From: Leadbetterella byssophila_A
Lineage (GTDB): Bacteria; Bacteroidota; Bacteroidia; Cytophagales; Spirosomataceae
Assembly: GCA_040394735.1 (NCBI GenBank)
Contig: JBEBRR010000001.1
Coordinates: 51,582-115,581 of the forward strand
Reading direction: 5' to 3'
Length of the DNA: 64,000 bases
A program made the translations under genes and the position numbers. The notes under the pieces were generated by a model that had not been told where the DNA came from, did no database searches, and was given only the letters and a program-made list of their open reading frames with translations. Below, one piece after another: positions 38,842-46,988 of the stretch (its first letter is position 1; each line of letters opens with the position of its first letter).

Positions 38842-40605
38842 ATGCTTCAGTTTCTCAAATATGTGCTGGCCACGATAATAGGCTTATTCCTGTTTATGAT
38901 CTTATCCTTCTTTGTTATGGTAGGGATAGGTTCCATGCTTTCCAGGGGTGATTCTGTTACTACGGTTAAAGAAAAAACCGTACTGAAATTAAATTTTGAC
39001 AGCCAGTTTACAGAACTGGCCATGCCGGAAGACCCGTTTACGGAAATGTTCGGTGGCGGGGTTCTGAATATCGGGCTGAATGATTTTAAAAATGCTGTAG
39101 CCAATGCAGCGCTCGATCCGAATATCAAGGGGATCAGCATTACCATGAATAGTCCTATGCTGGGCTTCGGCGAAATGGAAGAGGTCAGAGCGGCCCTGAA
39201 AGATTTCAAAAAGTCAGGGAAATTTATCTATACGTATAGTGATTTTCTGTCGGAAAAAGCAGTGCTGATAGCAGCGCTGGCCGATAGTTCTTTTATTCAT
39301 CCCCTGGGTTCGGCAGAATTTAACGGGCTGTCAAACGAGGTGACCTTTATTAAGGGAACACTGGATAAGCTCGGACTGGAGCCGCTGGTTTTCCGGGTAG
39401 GAGAGTTTAAGAGTGCGGTGGAGCCGTTTATCCGGACGGATATGAGCGCGGAAAGCAAAGAGCAGGTCAGCCAGTACATCGGTTCTATTGCCGGTCATAT
39501 TTACAGTGGTTTTGCAGGTGATAAAAAGATGACGAAAGAGCAGGTAGACGGGATCCTGAATAAGGCTTCCATGCTCTCGGCAGAGGAGAGTATCCGGAAC
39601 GGAATAGTTTCCGCCGAGGCTTATACCGATCAATACGAGGAGGTGATCCGCAAAAAGCTGGGCTTGAAGTCAGATGCCAAAATCTCCTATGTGGGACTGA
39701 GCGCTTATGGCAAAGCGAAGAAATATGTTAAATCAGGCAGTTCGGAGAACAGGATCGCGGTAATTGTTTCAGAGGGAGAGATCGTTCAGGGGCAGGGAAA
39801 TACCGGGGTGATCGGCTCAGATGATTTCGTGAAGGAAATCCGGAGAGCGCGCAAGGATAAGAAAGTAAAAGCCGTTGTGTTACGGATCAACTCACCGGGC
39901 GGAAGCGCCATGGCCTCCGATATCATGTGGCGGGAGATTCAGCTGACCCGTAAGGAAAAACCGGTGATAGCCTCAATGGGGGATGTGGCAGCTTCGGGCG
40001 GGTATTATATGGCCATGGGATGTGATACCATTGTGGCACACCCTACTACCATTACCGGTTCCATAGGTATCTTCGGTCTTTTAATGAATTCCCAGAAGCT
40101 GATGAATGACAAGCTGGGAATCACGTTTGACGGGGTGAAGACCCATGAGTTTGCCGATTCTCCTTCACTGACCCGAAAGATGTCGGATGCAGAAAAACAG
40201 ACCATACAGAATATGGTGAATGAGGGGTACGAGACTTTTACTTCAAAGGCGGCGCAGGGAAGAAAAATGAGCATCGAAAAGCTGAAGTCGGTGGCCGGCG
40301 GCCGGGTCTGGACCGGTGATCAGGCCAAAGGACATGGCCTGGTGGATGTTTTAGGCGGCCTGGATGACGCTGTGGCCATCGCTGCGCAGAAAGTAAATCT
40401 GAAAGAAGGCGAGTTCCAGATAAAGTATTATCCTTATCCCAAATCGGAGCTGGACCGTTTCATAGACCGTATCAGTAAAAAGGAAGAAGAAGCGCGTGTA
40501 ATGGCCTACCTGGGAGAGTTTGCCCCGGTTTATCAGCAACTGCGTTCCTTAAAAAGCATGGATAAGATACAGGCCAGAATGCTGTATTCGCTGGAAATTA
40601 AATAG
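38842..40605 (+). CDS. sppA: Signal peptide peptidase SppA, 67K type
   Basis: A 587-residue membrane-anchored serine protease of the long (duplicated) SppA form. An N-terminal transmembrane segment lies at about 9-32. The catalytic Lys190 is in the first half (VGEFKSAVEPF) and the nucleophile Ser385 in the second (GDVAASGGYYMA), matching the Ser-Lys dyad of E. coli SppA split between the two repeats. It degrades leftover signal peptides in the membrane. It is followed by a heptamer-repeat region and a PspC gene. Confidence 0.95.
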   Translation: MLQFLKYVLATIIGLFLFMILSFFVMVGIGSMLSRGDSVTTVKEKTVLKLNFDSQFTELAMPEDPFTEMFGGGVLNIGLNDFKNAVANAALDPNIKGISITMNSPMLGFGEMEEVRAALKDFKKSGKFIYTYSDFLSEKAVLIAALADSSFIHPLGSAEFNGLSNEVTFIKGTLDKLGLEPLVFRVGEFKSAVEPFIRTDMSAESKEQVSQYIGSIAGHIYSGFAGDKKMTKEQVDGILNKASMLSAEESIRNGIVSAEAYTDQYEEVIRKKLGLKSDAKISYVGLSAYGKAKKYVKSGSSENRIAVIVSEGEIVQGQGNTGVIGSDDFVKEIRRARKDKKVKAVVLRINSPGGSAMASDIMWREIQLTRKEKPVIASMGDVAASGGYYMAMGCDTIVAHPTTITGSIGIFGLLMNSQKLMNDKLGITFDGVKTHEFADSPSLTRKMSDAEKQTIQNMVNEGYETFTSKAAQGRKMSIEKLKSVAGGRVWTGDQAKGHGLVDVLGGLDDAVAIAAQKVNLKEGEFQIKYYPYPKSELDRFIDRISKKEEEARVMAYLGEFAPVYQQLRSLKSMDKIQARMLYSLEIK

Positions 40606-40612
40606 GATGTAC

Positions 40613-40665
40613 GATTGGAGATTGACGGTTGAGCGGGTCAACTGAATCTTCAATCGTCAATCTTC
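40613..40665. repeat. Degenerate 7-base repeats in two opposed blocks
   Basis: Three heptamers of GATTGNN type (40613-40633, including GATTGAC) are followed, after 11 bases, by three of AATCNTC type (40645-40665), which is the same unit on the other strand. CAACTGAA (40639-40646) and TTCAGTTG (40663-40670) also form a hairpin around the second block. It lies downstream of sppA. Confidence 0.6.
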
Positions 40666-40721
40666 AGTTGTCCCCTAATCTCTCCGCTCTTCACGTCTCT
40701 TAACCATCTGTGTACTTTGTA

Positions 40722-40752
40722 TTGCATAGTACCATGCGAGCGATTAATTTTG
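40722..40752 (+). promoter_or_regulatory. Promoter of the first pspC gene
   Basis: TTG (40722-40724), 20 bases, TAATTTTG (40745-40752), ending 21 bases before the ATG at 40773. Confidence 0.63.
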
Positions 40753-40772
40753 AAGCATAAAACAAACAAATT

Positions 40773-40985
40773 ATGAAAAAGCTATTTAGAATAAAAGGTG
40801 AAGGTTCCATGTTGGGAGGTGTTTGTACAGGTCTTGCTGAGTATTTCGACATTGACGTAACCCTGGTCCGGCTGTTGTTTGTGATTGCTTTGATCACACC
40901 GGTTCCTGCCCTGATTCCTTACCTGGTCATGTGGATCATCATGCCGGTGAGAAACAACACTACGGTTCCTTCACTGAGTGCGTAA
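40773..40985 (+). CDS. PspC domain protein, copy 1
   Basis: A 70-residue PspC-like protein: MLGGVCTGLAEYFDIDVTLVRLLF is the family core, followed by a hydrophobic helix (about 35-55) and IIMPVR. In proteobacteria PspC is an inner-membrane part of the phage-shock envelope-stress response; in Bacteroidota small solitary copies are common and their role is unclear. A closely related copy lies at 43258-43455. It has its own strong promoter and is followed by a repeat-rich hairpin. Confidence 0.88.
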   Translation: MKKLFRIKGEGSMLGGVCTGLAEYFDIDVTLVRLLFVIALITPVPALIPYLVMWIIMPVRNNTTVPSLSA

Positions 40986-41069
40986 CGCAGAGGCGCAGAT
41001 GGCGCAGATCCGGCAGTTTTTCGCAGATAGCAATCTGTGTCTTTCCGCCAAATCTGCGTCATCTGCGTT
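40984..41069. repeat. CGCAGAT repeat forming a long inverted repeat
   Basis: The left part (40984-41000) and right part (41052-41069) carry CGCAGAT/ATCTGCG units in opposite orientation and pair over most of 17 bases. More CGCAGAT copies lie at 41003-41009 and 41022-41028. The spacing is about nine bases, unlike the heptamer repeats. It begins at the stop codon of pspC copy 1 and may act as a terminator. I recall similar CGCAGAT/ATCTGCG patterns as dispersed intergenic repeats in other bacteria. Confidence 0.6.
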
Positions 41070-41163
41070 TTGTTTGAACAGTTATGTGCTGTTTTTTGTT
41101 AACTCTTCAATATTACCATAGTATTATCGTTTCTTTAATATTCTGTTATCCGGCAGTCTTAGA

Positions 41164-42210
41164 ATGAAAAAAATATTATTTTTTGTATGGGTTCCCTTTC
41201 TTACCTTCGGGAGGGTTCCGGGAAATATTGACCTGAAAACACCCCCCAAGCGAATTATCAGAACCTGCTGTTCTTTCGGAGTGGATGTAAAAGTGTCTGT
41301 ACTATCTTTTCTGAAAGTTACCGATATCACTTCCGTAGATATTCTGGGAGACCATACCTACCTGGGGAGCAAGGAAGAGAATAACGGTATTATTTATACG
41401 AAAAACGGAGGATTTATTGATATGGGCCACCTGAGGGATATTGCGGATTATACGGCTTATCTTTATGCGCTTATCCGGGAAAACCGGGAGGAGGGACTGG
41501 TTAACTTCCGCCTGGGCAAGGAAGGCGGCCTGAAAAGGCTTTCCGTAGAGATTCCGGATAGTTTTACCGATGAGGATATAGCGCAGATGGCCGGTAAGAT
41601 TGCGTATGACCTTTCGGTATGGCATGAGATATCCACGTGGTACGGGGCTTCCTATATTCCTTTGGTTCCGGAAAGGTATTCGAGTTTTTCGGTGGAGGAT
41701 GCTTATTCCAACCTGCTGGGAGTACACCTGAGCATCAGGTCGCTTCTCAGCGACAAGGATTATGAAACTGAGATGACCCGGAATATCCGTGAAACGCTGG
41801 AAGAGCTTGGGGCAGTTTCTTCGATAGAGGAAACCCGCCAGGCCATGAACGATGTAAAAGACATCTGGTGGTCAGGAACGGCTAAATTACCCAGCAGGAA
41901 AGTGCTGATCAAAAGACAGTTTGAGATCCTCGGGCGGGTTTCTCCGCTGGTGGTAGACAGTGATCTCCGCGGAGAAAGTGCATATGACCTGCTGGTTCCG
42001 GAAAAGGCTTCCAACGGCCGTGACTTTAACAACTTTTATACCCTGGAGATCCGGGCCAATTTTAAAATCCCGGTCAGAAGGGTCTTCGGGTATGGGTTCC
42101 GCGAACGGCTGATCACCCAGAATGATTTCCAGGCGCTCATTCATTATGGCGAATACCTGGCCACCACGCCTGAAGATTCCACGGTTCACGCCGTATCGGC
42201 TGCCCGGTAA
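41164..42210 (+). CDS. DUF4056-like exported protein, unknown function
   Basis: A 348-residue protein with a probable signal peptide (MKKILFFVWVPFLTFG). It resembles DUF4056: a Cys pair in RTCCSFGVDVKV, GGFIDMGHLRDIADYTAYLY, and a strongly conserved-looking WHEISTWYGAS around residue 158, then VEDAYSNLLGVH. The His and Asp/Glu residues of these motifs could form a hydrolase or metal site, which is a guess. Its last 25 bases overlap the end of the convergent protease gene in antisense. It lies between two PspC copies. The family name is from memory of motif layout. Confidence 0.6.
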   Translation: MKKILFFVWVPFLTFGRVPGNIDLKTPPKRIIRTCCSFGVDVKVSVLSFLKVTDITSVDILGDHTYLGSKEENNGIIYTKNGGFIDMGHLRDIADYTAYLYALIRENREEGLVNFRLGKEGGLKRLSVEIPDSFTDEDIAQMAGKIAYDLSVWHEISTWYGASYIPLVPERYSSFSVEDAYSNLLGVHLSIRSLLSDKDYETEMTRNIRETLEELGAVSSIEETRQAMNDVKDIWWSGTAKLPSRKVLIKRQFEILGRVSPLVVDSDLRGESAYDLLVPEKASNGRDFNNFYTLEIRANFKIPVRRVFGYGFRERLITQNDFQALIHYGEYLATTPEDSTVHAVSAAR

Positions 42211-43040
42211 TACTTTACACCGTGCTGGTCCAGGAAGTTGAGAACGGCCTGTACATGAACGCTCCAGCCCAGGTTAATAAACTGGTTTTCTTCTACTGTA
42301 ACCCCGTTTTTCCGGATAGTGGGGGAAAAGCCCAACGGAAGATGACGGGTCATGGATTGTATTCCCCACACCCGCCCGGCCGTATCAAATACCGGCCCGC
42401 CGCTTTGACCACGCAGACCCGGTGAGCTGGTTTCTATCCAGAGTATATCACGGGGAGAACCGGGAGCAGCCTCTTTTGCGCTGTCCGCAGACTGACCTGT
42501 AATTCCGCCGGAAATGATCCGTGTGACCATTCCTTCATAGGGAAAACGGGGAATAGGGAACAGGCCCGGATCATACCGGAAGGCGTTTTCCGTAAAAGTA
42601 GCCCGGATATCATAAAAAGGGAAGCCCAGCTTACAGAGCGTGCGCCCGATCTTTACGGCATCAGGAGAGATAAACCGGGGGTATTCCCTGATAAAGCCGG
42701 GGTCGAAATTTTCAATTTTTCCGATGGCCAGATCATTGTCAGGCAATACGTAGAACTGATGAACATGATGGTGGTCTGCACCAAACCACAGCGAATGATG
42801 GAGGATCCACTTCGGATTCAGCACCGTGGCTTCCCCCTGAATATACTGGTGGTATTCCTGCAGATGTGCCTGGTGAAGCGAAGTCTCCCGGATAATGTGG
42901 GCGGCAGTAAGAAGCCATCCTTCCTCATTGAGAATAATAAAACTGGCGAGACTGCTGCTGATGCTTCCGTCCTGGTATTTATTGGAAATGATCAGCGGAA
43001 AGGTAAATGCGGAGGCTTTTTCTATAGCTTCAACAAACAT
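42186..43040 (-). CDS. Trypsin-like serine protease without signal peptide
   Basis: A 284-residue protein with a trypsin-like (S1, HtrA-related) fold and full catalytic triad: His48 in LLTAAHII, Asp103 in PDNDLAIGKI and Ser213 in GLRGQSGGPVF. No signal peptide or membrane segment is visible and no PDZ domain follows, so it is probably cytosolic or released by another route. Such stand-alone proteases are poorly studied. It is convergent with the DUF4056 gene, the two overlapping by 25 bases, and is preceded by a heptamer-repeat gap. Confidence 0.82.
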   Translation of the reverse strand: MFVEAIEKASAFTFPLIISNKYQDGSISSSLASFIILNEEGWLLTAAHIIRETSLHQAHLQEYHQYIQGEATVLNPKWILHHSLWFGADHHHVHQFYVLPDNDLAIGKIENFDPGFIREYPRFISPDAVKIGRTLCKLGFPFYDIRATFTENAFRYDPGLFPIPRFPYEGMVTRIISGGITGQSADSAKEAAPGSPRDILWIETSSPGLRGQSGGPVFDTAGRVWGIQSMTRHLPLGFSPTIRKNGVTVEENQFINLGWSVHVQAVLNFLDQHGVKYYRAADTA

Positions 43041-43054
43041 ATCGGGGAAGTTAG

Positions 43055-43082
43055 GATTGACGATTTAAGATTGACGGATCGG
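43055..43082 (+). repeat. Degenerate 7-base tandem repeat, four units
   Basis: Four heptamers starting at 43055: GATTGAC occurs first and third, with related units second and fourth. The same GATTGAC unit is present at 40620-40626. It lies in the short leader region of the trypsin-like gene. Confidence 0.6.
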
Positions 43083-43116
43083 GTCTGTTGCCTGTTACTT
43101 TCAGTGATAAATTTTA

Positions 43117-43124
43117 CAAATATA
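43117..43124 (-). promoter_or_regulatory. -7 box upstream of the trypsin-like gene
   Basis: Reverse strand TATATTTG, 77 bases before the ATG at 43040. The heptamer repeat would lie in the transcribed leader. Confidence 0.38.
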
Positions 43125-43170
43125 TTGGGTTGCGGGGATGTACGGTATGGGATTATCAAAATTTTGAATG

Positions 43171-43178
43171 TAAATTTG
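43171..43178 (+). promoter_or_regulatory. Possible -7 box of the second pspC gene
   Basis: TAAATTTG, 80 bases before the ATG at 43258, with the heptamer repeat 43221-43248 in the would-be leader. No -33 element. Confidence 0.33.
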
Positions 43179-43220
43179 AAGGATAGCCGGTTAGTGAGGC
43201 AGGGCTCCACACTATCTACC

Positions 43221-43248
43221 CGGAACTCAGAACTCAATACTCGGAACT
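43221..43248 (-). repeat. Degenerate 7-base tandem repeat, four units
   Basis: On the reverse strand four heptamers, first and last AGTTCCG, with AGTATTG and AGTTCTG between. The same AGTTCCG and AGTATTG units recur at 46213-46247 on the other strand. It sits 10 bases before the pspC copy 2 ATG. Confidence 0.62.
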
Positions 43249-43257
43249 AATTTATAT

Positions 43258-43455
43258 ATGAAAAAGAAACTGTTCAGAACCAAAGGGCCGGAAGCCATGA
43301 TCCTGGGGGTATGCGGAGGACTGGCCAAATACCTGGATATAGACCCCACCATTGTCCGGATCGGGGCTGCCTTGCTGACTATTTTCAGCTTTGGCGGGCT
43401 GTTGTTAGCCTATTTTATTATGGCGATCATCATGCCGCAGGAAGCAGATATTTGA
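43258..43455 (+). CDS. PspC domain protein, copy 2
   Basis: A 65-residue PspC-like protein: MILGVCGGLAKYLDIDPTIVRIG followed by a hydrophobic helix (about 35-57) and IIMPQE. It is a paralogue of the protein at 40773-40985 (shared KLFR.KG, GVC.GLA.Y.DID, IIMP). The two copies flank the DUF4056 and protease genes, which hints at a duplication. A small membrane protein possibly tied to envelope stress. Confidence 0.87.
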   Translation: MKKKLFRTKGPEAMILGVCGGLAKYLDIDPTIVRIGAALLTIFSFGGLLLAYFIMAIIMPQEADI

Positions 43456-43478
43456 GAGTATCCCGGCGGGCATGTAGT

Positions 43479-44249
43479 TTAAAACAATGAAAATTTCTTG
43501 CCGGGGGTGTTGCAGTTGACCGTATAGATAAGATAGCTCACCGTTACGGAAAGGTGAAAATACTTGTCGGTCTGCTGTACGTTAGGATACCGGAAGAAAT
43601 CATCCCTGCGCGGATCCTGGATCAGGTCATAATAGGCGTTCGGGTTCAGGGGATCATTCCCGTCAAGCCCGTCAAACAGGCTTCCGTTTCGCTTATTCAG
43701 AAACACACGCGTAGAAAACTCCGCGGTCAGGTTAAGACGGGGAGTGAGTATCTTTTTTATACCGATACCAAAAGGAATGATATCATTCCCTCCTCTCTGG
43801 TTGGTACGTGTGACTTTGTTTGCCCCTACAGAATACACTTTTTTCATGTTCTTGGTTTTGCCGTAGCCACCGAAAAGGTAGGGGGTCCAGTCGTACTCAT
43901 AGCGGCCGTCATGTGTGCGGAAATTCAGAAAATTATATTCTACCTGCACGGCATAATCCAGCACGGTATTCCGGAAAGAAAAATTACGTTCCCGTTGAAA
44001 AGGATCTCCTGAACGGCTGTCATCTCCCGTCACCAGGCCATACATAGCATTAACCCTGGCCGAGATCACCCGGTTAAAGTTGTACCGGACCATAAGATCA
44101 CCGGCTGCCCCGGGATTAAAGGGCCGGAACCGGGGGTGCAGGTCGCCTTTATAGAAAGTGGGGCCACCGCCACCGCCGAACTCTACTTTTTGCGCGTACA
44201 TGACCACTGGTAAGCATATGTACAATAGCAACCCGTAAACCGTTTTCAT
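43479..44249 (-). CDS. DUF6089-like outer-membrane beta-barrel protein
   Basis: A 256-residue exported protein (signal peptide MKTVYGLLLYICLPVVMYA). Its glycine-rich start (VEFGGGGGPTFYKGDLHPRFRP) and alternating beta-strands are those of DUF6089, a Bacteroidota family of small outer-membrane barrels. An 18-base longer GTG start exists, but the ATG overlaps the stop of the preceding paralogue by four bases (ATGA) and is preferred. The two paralogous barrel proteins are translated together. Relatives are usually encoded next to uppS and bamA; here those genes are 7 kb away. Function unknown. Confidence 0.78.
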   Translation of the reverse strand: MKTVYGLLLYICLPVVMYAQKVEFGGGGGPTFYKGDLHPRFRPFNPGAAGDLMVRYNFNRVISARVNAMYGLVTGDDSRSGDPFQRERNFSFRNTVLDYAVQVEYNFLNFRTHDGRYEYDWTPYLFGGYGKTKNMKKVYSVGANKVTRTNQRGGNDIIPFGIGIKKILTPRLNLTAEFSTRVFLNKRNGSLFDGLDGNDPLNPNAYYDLIQDPRRDDFFRYPNVQQTDKYFHLSVTVSYLIYTVNCNTPGKKFSLF

Positions 44250-45253
44250 TGTGTTATCGGAGGGCACTTTACCCGGCTGGTGATGATGTAATTCAGGGTA
44301 ATCTGGGTGAGGATGTAACTGTCTTTCAGAAAACCGGATCCCCCTCTGGCTCCGGTCGGATTTACCAGCGAACGGGCATAAACAGAGGGGTAAATATCTG
44401 CGGCAGTAGGATCTCCGGCGGCCTTTTTAAAGTCAGCGGAGCGGGGTTTCCCATTCAACGCATAATAATCTTCTGCTGCGCGGTAGGAAAACTCCCCGGA
44501 AGTATAGCTGCCGCTGCTGACGTCATCCAGGTAATCAGAGAAGGAAAGGCGAAGGCTGCCTTCCAGTGAAAGTATCCAGTTCTGGCTGAGTTTGGTTTTT
44601 ACACCCAGAGAAATAGGTACCACCGGTACAATAGAAGAATATACTTTAGTCTGGCCTTCATTCATCTCGCTCCGGAGCGACTGCCAGGAGCGTACATAGG
44701 CATTCCCGTCCTGGTCATAGCGGATATTGCCGGTAGCATCCTGGATACTTCCCCTTGCCTTGGGATCATTACTTGTAATGCCTATTCCTATGCCGAAATA
44801 CGGGCTCCACTGCAGGGGGGAATGCTTCGCTTTTTTTTCATCGAGGGGAATAAAAGTGTACAATCCCATAGCGGTGAATTCCATCAGGTCGTTCCGGAAA
44901 TGAAGATTCCGCAGTCTTTGCCCTTTGACCTTGGAATCTGCCAGTTTCCAACCATAGGTGGCATCATTTCCGAAAATACGGGCATAGGTAAATGCTGCGC
45001 GGGCAGAAAACCGGGGATTCAGATTAATCTGGTAATTAAGTGTTCCGTTCCAGCGTACATTGGAATAGAGGCCGTAATAAAACGTACGGTAAGCTGAAAG
45101 GTCCCCGAAATAGTGGGATGAACCGCCCCCTATTCCTACCGTAGAATAGCTGTCGGGACTTTTTTTGAACAGGTCACTTAGTTGTCCGAAAGCAGAATAA
45201 GCAGGTAGGAAAGCGATAGCTATTGCAATAAAGTAAATTTTATTCTTTAGCAT
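44246..45253 (-). CDS. DUF6089-like outer-membrane beta-barrel protein
   Basis: A 335-residue exported protein (signal peptide ending AYSAFG). The DUF6089 pattern STVGIGGGSSHYFGDLSAY is followed by amphipathic strands (FSARAAFTYARIFGN, SPYFGIGIGITS). It is a longer paralogue of the next gene, which it overlaps by four bases. Just upstream is a terminator-like hairpin with a T-run whose end is 11 bases before the ATG; no -7 box was found, so expression may depend on read-through from nadK. Function unknown; an envelope-biogenesis role is suspected from usual gene neighbours. Confidence 0.78.
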   Translation of the reverse strand: MLKNKIYFIAIAIAFLPAYSAFGQLSDLFKKSPDSYSTVGIGGGSSHYFGDLSAYRTFYYGLYSNVRWNGTLNYQINLNPRFSARAAFTYARIFGNDATYGWKLADSKVKGQRLRNLHFRNDLMEFTAMGLYTFIPLDEKKAKHSPLQWSPYFGIGIGITSNDPKARGSIQDATGNIRYDQDGNAYVRSWQSLRSEMNEGQTKVYSSIVPVVPISLGVKTKLSQNWILSLEGSLRLSFSDYLDDVSSGSYTSGEFSYRAAEDYYALNGKPRSADFKKAAGDPTAADIYPSVYARSLVNPTGARGGSGFLKDSYILTQITLNYIITSRVKCPPITQ

Positions 45254-45264
45254 GTCATTATAGT

Positions 45265-45300
45265 TAAAAAAGCCTCTTCCTATCTAAACGAGGAGAGAGG
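45265..45300 (-). terminator. Terminator or attenuator between nadK and the DUF6089 genes
   Basis: On the reverse strand CCTCTCTCCT (45291-45300) pairs with AGGAAGAGG (45273-45281) with one bulged base and a nine-base loop, then a T-run (45265-45270). It ends 11 bases before the next start codon, so it may regulate read-through. Confidence 0.5.
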
Positions 45301-45316
45301 TACTTTTATTGATTGG

Positions 45317-46204
45317 TTAAATTCTATTTCTTACATCTTCCCCCCATTTGAGTTTAGTTCTGAGGGTGGAAAGAAAGCTGGTGCCGTCTATTTTTAAAAG
45401 CTTTGCCTTAAAGTTTTCCAGGCTTACCGTAATCTCTCCCATTTCATCCCCCACAATCCTCGCCCGGGAATCCATGGAAACCAGGTAATTATTGCTTCGG
45501 CTTTCCACTTTCAATGTAATTTTACTTTTGCCGGACACAATGATGGGCCGTACAAAAAGGTTATGCGGGCAAATAGGTGTAATAATAAGATCACTGGAGA
45601 GCGGCATAACGAGCGGTCCGCCGCAGCTCAGGTTATAGCCGGTAGAACCGGTGGGGGTGGCCACCATCAGGCCGTCTGCCCAGTAGCTGTTGAGAAATTC
45701 CCCGTCAATATACGTATGGATTACAATCATGGAAGAGGTGTCGGTTTTGGAGATCGCTATTTCGTTAAGCGCAAAATCCATGCCGGCACCAAATATGGGT
45801 TGACGGGCATCGGCCCGCAGCATGATCCGTTCATCTATGGAATACTCTTGATTGAGAATCTTGGATAAGGCATCGCGGATGTTTTTGGGAGCGATGTCGG
45901 TAAGAAAACCCAGCCGGCCGAAGTTGATGCCCAGTACCGGGGTTTCATTATGAGCAACCATGCCCAGTGTTTCCAGGAATGCCCCGTCACCGCCCAGGCT
46001 GATGGCCACATCAATATCACATAATTCTTCTTTTTCACGGAAGACCTGCCCCCCGTCGAAGCGGATTTCACTTTCTGCCAGCAGGTCAGCAAAAGTTCCG
46101 GATATCTGGTAGAAAATCCCTTTGTCCTCCAGCTCCCGGAAAATATCGCGGATGTCCTCCACCGATTCCTGTTTAAAAGGCCTGCCGTGTATAGCGAATT
46201 TCAT
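45317..46204 (-). CDS. nadK: NAD kinase
   Basis: A 295-residue ATP-NAD kinase making NADP. It has the GGDG motif with Asp73 (ISLGGDGAFLETL), LGINFGRLGFLTD, FALNEIAI and VATPTGSTGYNLSCGGP. Length is normal. It lies downstream of the CBS protein gene, with a heptamer-repeat gap of 42 bases between, and upstream of the DUF6089 pair. The grouping CBS, nadK and DUF6089 is common in Bacteroidota. Confidence 0.96.
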   Translation of the reverse strand: MKFAIHGRPFKQESVEDIRDIFRELEDKGIFYQISGTFADLLAESEIRFDGGQVFREKEELCDIDVAISLGGDGAFLETLGMVAHNETPVLGINFGRLGFLTDIAPKNIRDALSKILNQEYSIDERIMLRADARQPIFGAGMDFALNEIAISKTDTSSMIVIHTYIDGEFLNSYWADGLMVATPTGSTGYNLSCGGPLVMPLSSDLIITPICPHNLFVRPIIVSGKSKITLKVESRSNNYLVSMDSRARIVGDEMGEITVSLENFKAKLLKIDGTSFLSTLRTKLKWGEDVRNRI

Positions 46205-46212
46205 ACGTAAAA

Positions 46213-46247
46213 AGTTCCGAGTGTTGAGTTCCGAGTATTGAGTGTTT
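46213..46247 (+). repeat. Degenerate 7-base tandem repeat, five units
   Basis: Five heptamers starting at 46213, all AGTNNNN: AGTTCCG is first and third, AGTGTTG and AGTATTG second and fourth. It fills most of the nadK-CBS gap and runs into the CBS stop codon. Confidence 0.68.
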
Positions 46248-46897
46248 TAAATGCTGAGGTATTTCATCAGCAGGTCAAACCGGTCTTTCTCCAGGTTATT
46301 CACAGGCTCGGAGCTATGGTAGGAGATCACCTCATAGCCGAACCTGCCCAGAGCGCTGATAACGGGACTGATATGGGTAATGTCCAGCTTGAGGGACAGG
46401 ATCATATCGTTACTCCCGTCACGGGTGATAAAAAGACTGATGATTTTTCCCGATTCGTTTTCTATAATTCTTGATATTTCCGTCAGTGAGTAATCTTTCC
46501 CCTTCAGGTTGATTTCCAGGAGTCCGCCGGGCTCGTGCAGGGCAAGCTGGCCGATAAAGTGTTCATAAAGTTCTGTTTTCTCCACTACTCCCCTGAATTC
46601 TCCGTCGGCATTGAGCACCGGAAGCAGCATCATTCCGGAGCCTGTGGCTTTTCTTACCGCTTCGGTAAGCACATCGTTTTCCAGGAGAGTATGTTCGGCG
46701 GGAAGAGGCTGGATATCAGCAAGCCGGTCATCGATATCGTAGTTCATGAGAAGATCTTCTGAAAAGAAGCCTTCAAAGAAAGTATCAACGAGGTAAGGCA
46801 AATGATTTAGTTTGAAGTCGCTGAACAGCAAAAGCGCATCATCCACCGTATCGGATGGTCTTAACACCGGGATATTTGGGTTAATATATGATTTCAT
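46247..46897 (-). CDS. CBS domain protein
   Basis: A 216-residue protein with two CBS motifs (about residues 8-55, VLRPSDTVDDALLLFSDFKL, and 75-125, DVLTEAVRKATGSGMMLLPV) and a C-terminal ACT-like segment (about 130-210, LLEINLKGKDYSLTEISRII). CBS pairs bind adenine nucleotides and regulate linked domains; no catalytic domain is fused here. Its neighbour nadK uses related ligands, which may be meaningful. Specific role unknown. Confidence 0.85.
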   Translation of the reverse strand: MKSYINPNIPVLRPSDTVDDALLLFSDFKLNHLPYLVDTFFEGFFSEDLLMNYDIDDRLADIQPLPAEHTLLENDVLTEAVRKATGSGMMLLPVLNADGEFRGVVEKTELYEHFIGQLALHEPGGLLEINLKGKDYSLTEISRIIENESGKIISLFITRDGSNDMILSLKLDITHISPVISALGRFGYEVISYHSSEPVNNLEKDRFDLLMKYLSI

Positions 46898-46988
46898 CCT
46901 CTGTAACGGGGCCGTGCATGTATAACGTCCGGCAGAAACGAAAAATTGTTTTGTAAATATGCACCAAATAAAGAGAAAATCATAACGC

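Noticed and set aside
42186..43040. Trypsin-like protein as a periplasmic HtrA/DegP
   Set aside because: No signal peptide or PDZ domain is present, and the length allows only the protease domain.
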